Origin: an uncultured Armatimonadota bacterium
GTDB lineage: Bacteria > Armatimonadota > Fimbriimonadia > Fimbriimonadales > Fimbriimonadaceae
Assembly: GCA_903927345.1 (NCBI GenBank)
Contig: CAIYMO010000053.1
Span: forward strand, 1-64,000
Reading direction: 5' to 3'
Length of the DNA: 64,000 bases
Numbering within the stretch: the stretch's first letter is position 1; every line of letters begins with the position of its first letter. Below the pieces are notes generated by a model. That model worked only from the letters and a program-made list of their open reading frames with translations, had not been told where the DNA came from and made no database searches. The position numbers and the translations under genes were made by a program. Shown one piece after another: positions 9,712 to 19,745 of the stretch.

Positions 9712-10316
9712 GTTTTGATATCAGCTTCAAACCCAAAGGACCTGAAGCCATCCAACAGCGCGTCGCCGAACTAAAGTCTCGATTAGGAATAGAAAACCCC
9801 GGTGAGTTTCAATCCGCGCTAAACCAAGCCGAAGGAATGCCTTCACCGATCCAAGGAAACATAGGTTCTGGCCCGATCGATCTACGTGGTGAAACGCCTC
9901 CGTTCGATCCAACGAGCACAGGAGGAATGCCAAGAAAGGTTGAGATTGACTTACTGATTGATCGCGTAGCAAGAGAACAAGGAGTTGACGCCAAATTGAT
10001 TCATGCCGTCGTGCAGGCAGAGAGCTCGTACAATCCATACGACATCTCCGATACCGGCGCTAAAGGTCTAATGCAACTGATGCCTGAGACCGCAAAAGAA
10101 GTGGGAGTGAGAAACCCATTCGACGCCTACGAAAACCTAACCGGCGGCACAAAATATCTCAAAAAGATGATTGATCGATACCCAGGACGACTAGATTTGG
10201 CCCTCGCCGCCTACAATGCCGGGCCAGGATACGTCGATAAGGCTAAAGGTATCCCAGAATTTGCCGAAACTCAAAGGTACGTTCCGAAAGTCTTAAAGCA
10301 ATATAACGGTCAATAA
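9708..10316 (+). CDS. Lytic transglycosylase (SLT domain)
   Basis: LIHAVVQAESSYNPYDISDTGAKGLMQLMPETAKEVG...LALAAYNAGPGYVDKAKGIP. Confidence 0.92.
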   Translation: MSFDISFKPKGPEAIQQRVAELKSRLGIENPGEFQSALNQAEGMPSPIQGNIGSGPIDLRGETPPFDPTSTGGMPRKVEIDLLIDRVAREQGVDAKLIHAVVQAESSYNPYDISDTGAKGLMQLMPETAKEVGVRNPFDAYENLTGGTKYLKKMIDRYPGRLDLALAAYNAGPGYVDKAKGIPEFAETQRYVPKVLKQYNGQ

Positions 10317-10786
10317 TGGCAGAGAGCAGCAAGAAATCGAAGAAGAAGGGGTTGATGATTGTCATCATCCTCCTCGTCGTGCTGATTCTTGCTGCCGTAG
10401 CCGTTGTTGTCTTAGCGAAGCTCGGAAAGATCAACATCCCGGGCCTATCTCCCAAAAAGCCGGTTGCGGCGGCAAAGAAACCAGAGGTCAAACCCAAGAA
10501 AGCTCCGCCTAAAAAGAAAGAGCCAACAGCACCTCCCGTAGTTGCCGCAGCTCCGATCAACGATAAAGAAGGTGCAGTGAAGCTCGCCACGGTCTGGAAC
10601 GAGATCCCCACCGATGGTCTCGTCAAAATCACCAAGACGATGACTCCAACTGAAATCGCACCGGTCCTCGTCGAGATGGACACCGAAAAATCCGCCGCCC
10701 TACTCGCCGCTATGGACGCAAAAACCGCTACAATCGTTAGCCGAGAGTTAAAGCGTGTCGCTTCTCAGGTTGAGACTCCTAAATAA
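10316..10786 (+). CDS. MotE-like / MgtE-N domain membrane protein, probable flagellar-associated
   Basis: N-terminal transmembrane helix, Lys/Pro/Ala linker, C-terminal MTPTEIAPVLVEMDTEKSAALLAAMDAKTATIVSREL as in MgtE-N/MotE proteins. Confidence 0.7.
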   Translation: MAESSKKSKKKGLMIVIILLVVLILAAVAVVVLAKLGKINIPGLSPKKPVAAAKKPEVKPKKAPPKKKEPTAPPVVAAAPINDKEGAVKLATVWNEIPTDGLVKITKTMTPTEIAPVLVEMDTEKSAALLAAMDAKTATIVSRELKRVASQVETPK

Positions 10787-10806
10787 CCTGGTACGCTCAT
10801 TCTTCG

Positions 10807-11499
10807 ATGGTTAGACAGGTTATCTGCGCCCTCGACACCGGCAACCTCGATGAGGCAATTGCCACCGTCCGCAAGCTAAGCCCTTGGGTCAACACGTTCA
10901 AAATAGGACATGGGCTGACTCTTCCCAACGGTCTATCGTGCATTGACAAGCTCCAAGACGCAGGCGCCGAACGGGTCTTTCTTGACCTCAAGTTCCACGA
11001 CATTCCCAACTCCGTTGGCCTCGCTGTCCGAGAAGCAGCTCGACACAACGTGTGGATGATGACCCTGCACCTCACCGGCGGTCCAGCTATGTTGAGCGCC
11101 GCAGTTGAGCAAGCCGACGCCTTTTCCGCAGAAAAGCGCCCACTCCTCGTCGGAGTCTCGGTGCTCACCTCACTCGACCAAGCTACGCTCACAGAGCACC
11201 TCGGTGTAAACCGCACAATCGAAGAGCACATGGTCAAGCTGTCTAAAGATGCGATTGATCTGCAACTCGACGGTGTCGTTTGCTCAGCATTCGAAATCAA
11301 GCCGATTCGCGACGCTATCGGAAAGCACGGCATCATCGTTACTCCAGGAATCCGACTCAGTGGGCCAACCCACGATCAAAAGCGTGTCGGTACCCCGCAC
11401 CAAGCAATTGCCGACGGCGCTGATTACCTCGTCATAGGACGAGCGCTCACCGATGCCGATGAACCCGAAGCCGTTCTTGCCGAGATAGGGCTTGAATAG
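10807..11499 (+). CDS. pyrF: Orotidine 5'-phosphate decarboxylase
   Basis: VFLDLKFHDIPNSVGLAVREAA, GVVCSAFE, TPGIRL, GADYLVIGRALTDADEPE. Confidence 0.95.
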   Translation: MVRQVICALDTGNLDEAIATVRKLSPWVNTFKIGHGLTLPNGLSCIDKLQDAGAERVFLDLKFHDIPNSVGLAVREAARHNVWMMTLHLTGGPAMLSAAVEQADAFSAEKRPLLVGVSVLTSLDQATLTEHLGVNRTIEEHMVKLSKDAIDLQLDGVVCSAFEIKPIRDAIGKHGIIVTPGIRLSGPTHDQKRVGTPHQAIADGADYLVIGRALTDADEPEAVLAEIGLE

Positions 11500-12463
11500 T
11501 CTTCATAAAAAACTCATCCCCTGGTTCCAAGCGAACCAGCGACCGATGCCTTGGCGGAAAACCAAGGATGCCTATTCGATCTGGGTCAGCGAAGTCATGC
11601 TTCAGCAGACCCAGGTCAGCGTGGTGATTCCCTACTATGAGCGGTGGATGACAAGATTCCCGTCGGTCGGCTCCTTGGCGTCAGCGTCGGAAGAGGAAGT
11701 TCTGCAGTTGTGGCAAGGTCTGGGCTATTACCGCCGAGCAAAGAGCCTCCTATCGGGCGCTCAGTACGTCCTGGAGCGGGGGATGCCTTCTGACATCTCT
11801 GGCTGGCGGAAAGTGCCAGGAATCGGAGCTTACAGCGCGGGAGCAATCGCGTCCATCGCACAGGAGCTCCCTGTGGCTCTTGTTGATGGCAACGTGGAAC
11901 GCGTTTACGCTCGATTGCTTGGAGACGATTCTGTCGGTCCCAAACTCACGAAAGCAGCCTGGGGCTGGGCAGAAGCCAACATCTGTTCAGAACATCCCGG
12001 TGATTGGAACCAGGGCTTGATGGAACTCGGAGCAACAGTCTGTACACCAAAAGATCCCAAGTGTTCCGGATGCCCACTCCAACTCGAATGTAAAGGCTTT
12101 CTACGGGGACTAGTCTCCGAACTCCCGGCACCTAGCCCAAAAGAGTTAGTCAGGGACCTCACCATCACATTCCTGATCTTGCATCACGGAGGGAGTCTCT
12201 TTTTCTCCCGGGCGAAACAGGGTCAATGGTGGAGCGGAATGCTCGTGCTGCCCACCCCAGAGGATGTTCCCGTTGCAGGGTGGACCGAAGACCTGGGTCG
12301 TTTCGTCTTCAGAGTTACCAACAACCGAGTCAAAGCCGAGGTCAAGCTAATACGACTCGAAACCGCCCCACAGGGATTTGAGGAAGTACCCCTTGAGCGA
12401 CTCCAAGATGTACCAATTCCTGCCCCCCACCGAAAGGCACTCAAATTACTTCAGAGGATCTGA
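11492..12463 (+). CDS. mutY: A/G-specific adenine glycosylase
   Basis: HhH VPGIGAYSAGAIASIA, VDGNVERVYARL, 4Fe-4S CTPKDPKCSGCPLQLEC (C-x6-C-x2-C-x5-C). Confidence 0.95.
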   Translation: MNSLHKKLIPWFQANQRPMPWRKTKDAYSIWVSEVMLQQTQVSVVIPYYERWMTRFPSVGSLASASEEEVLQLWQGLGYYRRAKSLLSGAQYVLERGMPSDISGWRKVPGIGAYSAGAIASIAQELPVALVDGNVERVYARLLGDDSVGPKLTKAAWGWAEANICSEHPGDWNQGLMELGATVCTPKDPKCSGCPLQLECKGFLRGLVSELPAPSPKELVRDLTITFLILHHGGSLFFSRAKQGQWWSGMLVLPTPEDVPVAGWTEDLGRFVFRVTNNRVKAEVKLIRLETAPQGFEEVPLERLQDVPIPAPHRKALKLLQRI

Positions 12464-13536
12464 ATTTTGAAAGGCTCGCGACTATCGCCACCCGATGGAC
12501 CGGCCAGGTTTAACTCTACAGATAATCGAAAATCTGTCTGAATGACCAGTTCACCGGGGCGGTTTGGGTCAATTCGCTGAAGGAGGTTAGTTGGAAGCGT
12601 AACTCTGCTCTGACCTGGGCGACTGACGGTCGCGCCGGCCGTTGCCTTCGCCGAAACACTACGGATGAAATCTCCGATGTATTTCTTAAGCGATGGGTAA
12701 TTGTTTAAGTTGAGCCGAGTCACAGTGTTGGGAAACGCAAATGTTTGCTCAACAAGTTGATCGCTGAGAGAACTTACCGTTTGGTTGAGCAAACTAAGCG
12801 CAAGCCCTTTTGTCTCCGAAGTCTGCGCCAAGCTCTGCGCTAGAGGCTCACCAGTATCATCCGTTTCAAGGCGTCCAGGATTACGCGTTACCGACTCCGA
12901 CTTCGAGCCCGCCTGCGCCTTGCTCAGTAGTGTTGAGAACCCCCTACGCCAAGCCTGTGCGTCGAAGTCAATGAACCAGACCTTATCTGTCACTCTAAAC
13001 TTTCCGCCCAGCCCAGTGGCAAGTGATTGTGCGAACACAACGCCATCTACACCTTCTTTTGCCGAGACTGCAATCTTAAACGGCGACTCCTGGGCTCCCT
13101 CGAAGTACCCTGCCACCTGAATCTTCTTCTCAAACTTGAGCAAACTTATGGATTTGAGACTAATCGTTGAGTACGGTTTCGACGCAAAGAATAGTTTGCC
13201 AGTCTTGACAGCCTCACCAGGAACATCTTCGACTAGTACCCGACCAAGCGCGGGGGCATCTACCATTCCCTTCAGAACTCCCCAGTTCGCGACGGGCAGA
13301 ATCGTCGGTCGCAACACCGACATATCACTTTGCATTAGTACTGAACCCAGTTTCACAATCGGGTCAACGAATAGGTCCGGATTAGCCTCTCCTGAATCAA
13401 CCGCGAACTCTCCGGCTCCTGCAGAGACAACAATTGCCGGTCGCTTAGATTTCAGAGAAAGTAGCTCAGAAATCTGGGATAGCCCAGTAGTCTTTGAATC
13501 AGAAAATGATACAAGCATCAAAGCGAGTGAAACCAT
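12451..13536 (-). CDS. Hypothetical secreted/membrane-anchored protein
   Basis: Long ORF; likely start at MVSLALMLVSF (13536), because the longer form would overlap nadC; no recognised domain. Confidence 0.7.
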   Translation of the reverse strand: MVSLALMLVSFSDSKTTGLSQISELLSLKSKRPAIVVSAGAGEFAVDSGEANPDLFVDPIVKLGSVLMQSDMSVLRPTILPVANWGVLKGMVDAPALGRVLVEDVPGEAVKTGKLFFASKPYSTISLKSISLLKFEKKIQVAGYFEGAQESPFKIAVSAKEGVDGVVFAQSLATGLGGKFRVTDKVWFIDFDAQAWRRGFSTLLSKAQAGSKSESVTRNPGRLETDDTGEPLAQSLAQTSETKGLALSLLNQTVSSLSDQLVEQTFAFPNTVTRLNLNNYPSLKKYIGDFIRSVSAKATAGATVSRPGQSRVTLPTNLLQRIDPNRPGELVIQTDFRLSVELNLAGPSGGDSREPFKIQIL

Positions 13537-13598
13537 GATAATGGGACGCGTTAATATATCAGCCGTTACCTTTATTTTCTGGTAAATTAGGCACTCGG

Positions 13599-14432
13599 AT
13601 GAGCAATTTGTGGCAAGAACCGCAACCTTTTGGTTGGGAGGAGCATGTGAAGTCCGCACTAAAAGAGGACATTCACTCAGGAGATATCACCTCTTCATCA
13701 ATTCCAACCGGACGGATGGTTGAGTGGTATATCGAGGCTCAAGCCCATGGAGTTGTCTGCGGAACTGGCATTGTTGCGTTCCTATTTGGGATTGAGACTG
13801 AAAGTCTGGTCTCAGACGGTACTGTCGTAGAACCGGGCACACTCATCACCAAAGGTCGACTCGAAGGAAACCGAGCGCTCCAAATCGAGCGCACTGCGCT
13901 GAATTACTTAATGATGCTGAGCGGCGTTAGCACCCTCACCTACTCGTTCGTCGATGCGGTACGCGGAACCCAGGCAAAAATCGTTGACACACGGAAGACG
14001 GTTCCACTCATGCGTCACCTCCAGAAGTACGCCGTGCGTTGCGGAGGTGGTCACAACCATCGGATGGGTCTCTACGACGCCGTAATGATCAAAGACAACC
14101 ACATAAGAGCCCATGGCTCTATTTCTGAGGCTGTCCTCGCGACCCGAAAGTCAATTTCACACCTCTATAAGATCGAAGTCGAGTGTGATCATCCTGAGCA
14201 AGTCGGTGAGGCGGTTTCCGCTGGTGCCGACGTGATCCTCCTCGATAATATGCATCCATCCGTTATGGCGGAAGTCGTCAGAACATACACAGGCAAAGCC
14301 GTTTTCGAAGCTAGTGGTGGGGTCTCCCTCGCTACCGTGCGCGCCATCGCAGAATCAGGCGTTGACGTAATTTCTGTCGGTGCACTCACGCACTCCGCAC
14401 CCTCACTGTCTTTCCACTTAGAACTCAGATAA
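13599..14432 (+). CDS. nadC: Nicotinate-nucleotide pyrophosphorylase (carboxylating)
   Basis: KEDIHSGDITSSSIP, TRKTVPLMRHLQKYAVRCGGGHNHRMGLYDAVMIKDNHI, FEASGGVSLATVRAIAESGVDVISVGALTHS. Confidence 0.96.
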   Translation: MSNLWQEPQPFGWEEHVKSALKEDIHSGDITSSSIPTGRMVEWYIEAQAHGVVCGTGIVAFLFGIETESLVSDGTVVEPGTLITKGRLEGNRALQIERTALNYLMMLSGVSTLTYSFVDAVRGTQAKIVDTRKTVPLMRHLQKYAVRCGGGHNHRMGLYDAVMIKDNHIRAHGSISEAVLATRKSISHLYKIEVECDHPEQVGEAVSAGADVILLDNMHPSVMAEVVRTYTGKAVFEASGGVSLATVRAIAESGVDVISVGALTHSAPSLSFHLELR

Positions 14433-14434
14433 CC

Positions 14435-15115
14435 ATGTACCCACCTACCGGCCCTACTGTATTTGTGCCCGAGGCAACGTCCACGCAGGACGTCATCAAA
14501 ACAACTGATGCTGGCGTAGTATGGACAGATAATCAAACAGCTGGTCGAGGTCGCTTAGACAGGGAGTGGCATTGCGAACCCGGTACAGCTCTTGCCGCTT
14601 CATTCAGATTTGACGAGTTCACTAATCACGAATCTCCATATTTGGTCGGCATGGGACTTGCCGTCGTTGTGGCAGGTGAATTTGATCTAAAACTTCAGTG
14701 GCCGAATGATATAGTATGGGAAGGTCGCAAAGTTGGAGGAATTCTTACCGAGGTCGTCGATGGTGTCCCGATCGTAGGTCTCGGGTTAAATCTCACGACT
14801 AACGAATTCCCTCCTCACCTCCGCCACCGGGCTACCAGCCTGCTCGCAGCCAAAGGTGAATCAGTCACTCCCGGAGAGGCCATTGAGCGGATATTAAGAG
14901 CGATAGAGCGTTGCTTACTGTGCGTCGATCAGTGGAAGAGTCTAGCGAACGAGTGGCGGAAGCGAGACAGCACCCGCGGGAAGACCTATGCGTTGCCTGA
15001 CGGTCGGTTGGTAGTGGCTCAACACGTCACGGATGATGGGCACCTGTTCTGGATGGGAAGCGGAGATTCTGGGATCTCAACGCTTGCCGAAGCGCATTAC
15101 GAACTCGACAAATAA
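14435..15115 (+). CDS. birA: Biotin--[acetyl-CoA-carboxylase] ligase
   Basis: TDNQTAGRGRLDREWHCEPGTALAAS, LKLQWPNDIVWEGRKVGGILTE. Confidence 0.93.
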   Translation: MYPPTGPTVFVPEATSTQDVIKTTDAGVVWTDNQTAGRGRLDREWHCEPGTALAASFRFDEFTNHESPYLVGMGLAVVVAGEFDLKLQWPNDIVWEGRKVGGILTEVVDGVPIVGLGLNLTTNEFPPHLRHRATSLLAAKGESVTPGEAIERILRAIERCLLCVDQWKSLANEWRKRDSTRGKTYALPDGRLVVAQHVTDDGHLFWMGSGDSGISTLAEAHYELDK

Positions 15116-15118
15116 AAA

Positions 15119-15193
15119 TGGAGCGGGCAACGAGATTCGAACCCGCGACCTACTCCTTGGCAAGGAGTCGCTCTACCACTGAGCTATGCCCGC
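15119..15193 (-). tRNA. tRNA-Gly (anticodon GCC), CCA encoded
   Basis: Minus strand GCGGGCATAGCTCAGTGGTAGAGCGACTCCTTGCCAAGGAGTAGGTCGCGGGTTCGAATCTCGTTGCCCGCTCCA; cloverleaf arms pair. Confidence 0.97.
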
Positions 15194-15205
15194 TCGCGGA
15201 CTTAT

Positions 15206-15236
15206 GTTATACCCCGATCGCTACACGCCCGGTCAA
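15206..15236 (-). promoter_or_regulatory. Candidate sigma70-type promoter for tRNA-Gly
   Basis: Minus strand TTGACC-N19-TATAAC, with the -10 element 12 nt upstream of the tRNA 5' end. Confidence 0.5.
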
Positions 15237-15260
15237 GACTTCCAGTCATAATCCTTTCTA

Positions 15261-15992
15261 ATGAGCCCTTCCCTCTCCAAACTTCTCTCAATTGTTCGGG
15301 AACAGGGGGATTTTGCTAGTTCAACTCAACTGCGTACAGAAATCAAAATCAAACCGGATGGGAGTGTTGTCACCGGCACTGATGTGGCTGTTGAGATGGC
15401 TTTGCGAGCGTCTCTCCCTCCCCTTGCTCCTGGAAGTGCGTTCTGGGGTGAAGAACTTGGCTGGGAGGCGATAAATGGTGAAGGCATCTGGCTCGTTGAC
15501 CCTATTGATGGGACCTCAAACTATGCGTCTGGGAACCCACTCTGGGGCATCTCGGTCGCATTCCAGGATGGACAAGGGCTGAAGCTCGGATGTATCGTGC
15601 TCCCCGAGCTCGGTATTGAGCTGGCAGCAGAGCGAGGAGAAGGAGCATTTTGGAACGGAGAACAGCTGCCACGCCTCGAGCCAGCTATAACAGCACCTCA
15701 CGAACTTGTTAGCGTCAACGACAGTGCTCTACGACTGCTTGAGGGAAAGGTCACCGGTAAACCTCGGCTATGCGGCGCGTTCGTCATTGATGGCTCATTC
15801 ACTGTGCGCCGTTGGTTTAAGAGCCTTTACGGAGTGAACGAGAAACTCTATGACGTGGCTGCAACCGTTCTTGCAGCGAGAGAAATCGGAATCCCGGCGA
15901 CTTACTGCGATGGCTCAAATTGGAATGAGGCAGATTTGCTCGCAGACATCCATATTCCAAAACCTTGGAAAATCGGATTCCTTAACGACTAA
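15261..15992 (+). CDS. Inositol monophosphatase family protein
   Basis: VDPIDGTSNYASGNPLWGISVAF motif and WGEELGW. Confidence 0.92.
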   Translation: MSPSLSKLLSIVREQGDFASSTQLRTEIKIKPDGSVVTGTDVAVEMALRASLPPLAPGSAFWGEELGWEAINGEGIWLVDPIDGTSNYASGNPLWGISVAFQDGQGLKLGCIVLPELGIELAAERGEGAFWNGEQLPRLEPAITAPHELVSVNDSALRLLEGKVTGKPRLCGAFVIDGSFTVRRWFKSLYGVNEKLYDVAATVLAAREIGIPATYCDGSNWNEADLLADIHIPKPWKIGFLND

Positions 15993-17112
15993 CAGATGCC
16001 GTAGCAAATGCGCAGATACCCTCTGCTCGACCAATGGCGCCCAAGCCTTCGTTTGTAGTCGCCTTGATACTGACTCGGTCAAGTTCGACTCCGACTAGTT
16101 GAGCGAGGCGCTCCCGGATATCAGTCGCCCGGGGCATGATCTTTGGTTTCTCCGCCTGAATTGCGATATCAATATGATTGACCATCCATCCAGCCCCATG
16201 CACTCTCTGAACCGCCTCAACCAAAAAGTCTGCCGACGCACGATCTTTATTCGCTGGATCATCATTGGGAAAGAGTTGGCCGATATCTCCAGCCGAAATT
16301 GCGCCTAAGAGAGCATCGACTACCGCGTGAATCACCACATCGGCATCCGAATGACCCTCTAACCCTACTTCACCAGGGAACAGAACCCCACCCAGCCAGC
16401 ATGGTCGTGATGGGTCGTCGGAGAACCGGTGGATGTCGTATCCCAAGCCCGTCCGACTCTCGGAGCCGAGAAGAGCTCGAGCCCTAGCGAGGTCCTCAGG
16501 GGTAGTGATCTTGAAGTTTGCTGGGTCACCCATCACGTGGTAAGTACGGTACCCCGCTTTGGACAGGAGTTGAATGTCATCGGTCACGCCGTCAAGCCCT
16601 TGGGTAATTGCAAGCGCGAACATCTCCGTCGGAGCTCCCTGTGGAGTCTGAGTTGCGATCAGATGCGAACGATCAAGGTGTTCATCAACTTCAGGTCCAT
16701 CAATGGATTTGATCGTATCAACAACCGGCACTGCCGCAGCGACAGCTTTCCCCTCAAAGATCTTCTCGGCGACACGATCAATGATCTCGGCTGATACGAA
16801 CGGCCTTGCCCCATCGTGAAACATTAAACCTTCGCAACCAATCTGCGATGCCTTCCAAAGTCCGGCCACGGTAGATGCCGTCCGAGTATCGCCTCCCAAA
16901 AGCACTTCCGCCTCATTTCCAACAAGTTGTTTGACCGAGTGGTAGTTCGAATCACTGCAGACGACTAAAACCTCAGAGATAAGCGGATGGTCTCTAAAAG
17001 CAACAAAAGAGTGCCACCACACTGGTTTGCCTTTCAGAAGGATCGCAAGCTTGTCGGAACCAAATCGTTGTCCTGATCCCGCAGCGAGAATGACTGCGCC
17101 GAGCTTCATCAT
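15982..17112 (-). CDS. ispDF: Bifunctional IspD/IspF (MEP isoprenoid pathway)
   Basis: N-terminal VILAAGSGQRFG...DGARPFVS (IspD) fused to TGLGYDIHRF...GHSDADVVIHAVVDALLGA...ATTNEGLGAIGRAEGI (IspF). Confidence 0.95.
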   Translation of the reverse strand: MMKLGAVILAAGSGQRFGSDKLAILLKGKPVWWHSFVAFRDHPLISEVLVVCSDSNYHSVKQLVGNEAEVLLGGDTRTASTVAGLWKASQIGCEGLMFHDGARPFVSAEIIDRVAEKIFEGKAVAAAVPVVDTIKSIDGPEVDEHLDRSHLIATQTPQGAPTEMFALAITQGLDGVTDDIQLLSKAGYRTYHVMGDPANFKITTPEDLARARALLGSESRTGLGYDIHRFSDDPSRPCWLGGVLFPGEVGLEGHSDADVVIHAVVDALLGAISAGDIGQLFPNDDPANKDRASADFLVEAVQRVHGAGWMVNHIDIAIQAEKPKIMPRATDIRERLAQLVGVELDRVSIKATTNEGLGAIGRAEGICAFATASVSR

Positions 17113-18248
17113 CGCCGAGGCTTTCGGGCGCGACCGTCGACTGGTTCGCCCTCAACCTCTGCAAAAATCAGTTTTCCTCGTTCGGTTTGGATGACCTGAG
17201 TGACCATAACTTCCAATGTTTCTCCGATATGATTTCGACCATTCTCGACAATCACCATCGTGCCATCTTCAAGATAACCAACGCCCTGACCAAGCTGGTT
17301 GCCTTCTCGAACAATATTGAGCTCCAGATGCTCTTGTGGCAACACGTTTGGTCTCAACGAAAGAGCCAAGTCATTGATGTTCAAAACCCGGACGTCCTGG
17401 AGTGTCGCGACACGGTTCAAGTTATGATCGTTCGTGACAAGGTCTCCACCAAGAGCCGTCGCCAAGCGCACGAGACGAGAATCCACTCCATCCCCCTGCT
17501 CAGGAGCAAGGCGATCATGAACGCCAACCTCAATGTTGAATTCGGCCTGCATCAACTTAAGAATGTCCAAGCCTCGACGGCCTCGTTGGCGACGAAGCGC
17601 ATCTTGGCTGTCCGCGATATACTGCAACTCCTCCAAAACGAATTGAGGGACATAGATCTGCCCTTCGACAAACCCAACCCGCGCAACATCATAGACACGC
17701 CCGTCGATGATGACGTTGGTGTCAAGAATCTTAAGCCCGGTTCGTCGTGCCCGAACCTTCCCTCGATACCAAGGCAAAGACTCCTTCATTGTATGGAGCG
17801 CGTACACCGAAACGGCAGTGAATAGGAAGCCGATTCCAATCACCGATGCAATTAGAGCTACCAACGGAAGCCGAATTGCCGAAAGGAAATTGATGAAGAA
17901 GGTCGCGACGAGGAAGCCGATCACTGTTCCGAAGAACCAGGTGAGCTTTTCACTGTCGTCGGTCCGGTCCCACCGGATACCGAGCTTCTCAACTATTCTC
18001 AGAAGAAGCGTCGCGGCGAACCAGCCAAGTAACACCCCTCCACCGACAAGCGGCAGGAGACCCCAAAACCCTTCTGGAGCGACGTAGTTATCGGTGACGT
18101 TCTTGGCAAACTGATCGCGCCAAATTGGACCGAACTGCGCAAAAATCAACGCGGAGGCAGTCGAAAACACCGCAAGAATGAGCCACTGAAGGAGAGTTCT
18201 CCGCTTCTGGGGGTTGACCGATCTTGGCTTCCGCTCTAGTTCACTCAT
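17109..18248 (-). CDS. PIN/TRAM domain protein (YacL-like)
   Basis: N-terminal transmembrane segments, KILDTNVIIDGRVYDV PIN motif, VTNDHNLNRVA, C-terminal TRAM domain GVGYLEDGTMVIVENGRNHIGETLEVMVTQVIQTERGKLIFAE. Confidence 0.93.
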   Translation of the reverse strand: MSELERKPRSVNPQKRRTLLQWLILAVFSTASALIFAQFGPIWRDQFAKNVTDNYVAPEGFWGLLPLVGGGVLLGWFAATLLLRIVEKLGIRWDRTDDSEKLTWFFGTVIGFLVATFFINFLSAIRLPLVALIASVIGIGFLFTAVSVYALHTMKESLPWYRGKVRARRTGLKILDTNVIIDGRVYDVARVGFVEGQIYVPQFVLEELQYIADSQDALRRQRGRRGLDILKLMQAEFNIEVGVHDRLAPEQGDGVDSRLVRLATALGGDLVTNDHNLNRVATLQDVRVLNINDLALSLRPNVLPQEHLELNIVREGNQLGQGVGYLEDGTMVIVENGRNHIGETLEVMVTQVIQTERGKLIFAEVEGEPVDGRARKPRR

Positions 18249-19664
18249 TTACTTCTGCTCCAGAACTTCAACTTTTGCCCCCGAAAGAACGGTGAACGCA
18301 AAAGCGGTATCGACGTTTCCTTCAGACAGTTTAACATGGGTTGCCGTGAATTCCGGTGAATTAGGAATACTATCGTACGGAACCCACTTCGATCCCGTAA
18401 AGACTTCGACCCACGCATGGTAGTAGAAGGTTCCGTCGAAGCTAACAAGACCGCTCACAAGCTTAGTTGGAAGCTTGGCCGCACGACACAAAGTTGCCGT
18501 TAAGATCGCATAGTCTCGACAAACTCCAACCTTTGTTTTCAAAACCTCAGAGGCATCTCTCAGGATCCCAATGCCAGCATCCGGCGTCATGATCGAGTTG
18601 ACGTAAGAACGAATTGCTTCCGCTGCCTTTGCAGAATTGGTTTGCGATCCAACAATTTTCTTTGCCAGGGCGATCATTTTCGGATGATCGGATGGCAGTA
18701 AGTGAGACGCCTTCAACCATGAAGGTTGCATTTTGGAGCAAGCAGAAATCGCCAGAGAAACTACCTTTTCTGGTTGGGTGATGCTCACCACCCAACCATC
18801 GCCAACCTTCTCGATTTTCTGAAAATCACCTGAAGCGAGTGTCTTCAGATTTTCCGCAGACAGCTTCAACTTTAGGAATCGCGTATTCATAGGATTCCGA
18901 ATCGAAGGTGAAGGTCTCAGTGCAGTCATCTCTGCCAAATCCGGACGAGTTGAAGATTCTTTGATTTCTGCCAACGCCTCTGCCTTGGTTAGCGGCTTCA
19001 TCTCCACTCCAATTGATGTTCCTACCTTGACAATATCTCCCTTGCTGGACAAATAAACTTTGGTCGTGAGCCGAGGATCTTCGACAATTACTGGCGCGAT
19101 CGAAACTCCGTCAACGTCTTCCTTCGGTCCAAAGAACGCACGATTCTTCATCAAAGCAACTGACGAAGGATCAAAGATGTAGAAGCTCAGCTCCTTGCCA
19201 ACTATTCCGGGGTGAGCCTGAAGCGCAGTAACGGGATCATCGTAAACAATCGCCCCCTTGGGAAGCTGAATCGTTGTCTTGGACGCGGCGCCGTTGTTAT
19301 TGATGTTTGCTTCGACCATGGTCGGCGAAAACCGAGCATCGACGGTCTGCGTTCGTCCGGCACTTGAGGTCACAAACTTCATCCTCACCGGACGATTTGC
19401 AACAGTGATCGTCTCCGAATCGATCCTCATATCTACTTCGGAGCCGATCAGTCCAATTTTAAGAACCGTCAACGAATGACTTCGCTCTGCGCTTTTTCCC
19501 GCGAAAACGATCGGATTAGACTCATAGAGCGCATATCCAACCCTCTGCCCTTGGAGATAAACCCCAAAATATTGCGATTCCAACACCGCGGCACCGAGCA
19601 GAAAGGTGATCATAGACCCTATATAGACGTGCTTAAGCCCCAAGTGCATTCCAAAGAATTGCAA
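18249..19664 (-). CDS. Transglutaminase-like domain protein
   Basis: VGVCRDYAILTATLCRAAKLPTKLVSGLV...YYHAWVEVFTGSKWVPYDS. Confidence 0.88.
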   Translation of the reverse strand: MQFFGMHLGLKHVYIGSMITFLLGAAVLESQYFGVYLQGQRVGYALYESNPIVFAGKSAERSHSLTVLKIGLIGSEVDMRIDSETITVANRPVRMKFVTSSAGRTQTVDARFSPTMVEANINNNGAASKTTIQLPKGAIVYDDPVTALQAHPGIVGKELSFYIFDPSSVALMKNRAFFGPKEDVDGVSIAPVIVEDPRLTTKVYLSSKGDIVKVGTSIGVEMKPLTKAEALAEIKESSTRPDLAEMTALRPSPSIRNPMNTRFLKLKLSAENLKTLASGDFQKIEKVGDGWVVSITQPEKVVSLAISACSKMQPSWLKASHLLPSDHPKMIALAKKIVGSQTNSAKAAEAIRSYVNSIMTPDAGIGILRDASEVLKTKVGVCRDYAILTATLCRAAKLPTKLVSGLVSFDGTFYYHAWVEVFTGSKWVPYDSIPNSPEFTATHVKLSEGNVDTAFAFTVLSGAKVEVLEQK

Positions 19665-19745
19665 CCTTTTTGCAAAACTGGGTACGGTCAGCCCGCAAAC
19701 ACGGCATCATATCTATTCGCGGCAACGTAGAGACACAAGGAATTT

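Noticed and set aside
17187-17825. 212-aa plus-strand ORF opposite the PIN/TRAM gene
   Set aside because: Antisense to a well-supported gene whose synteny with ispDF is conserved.
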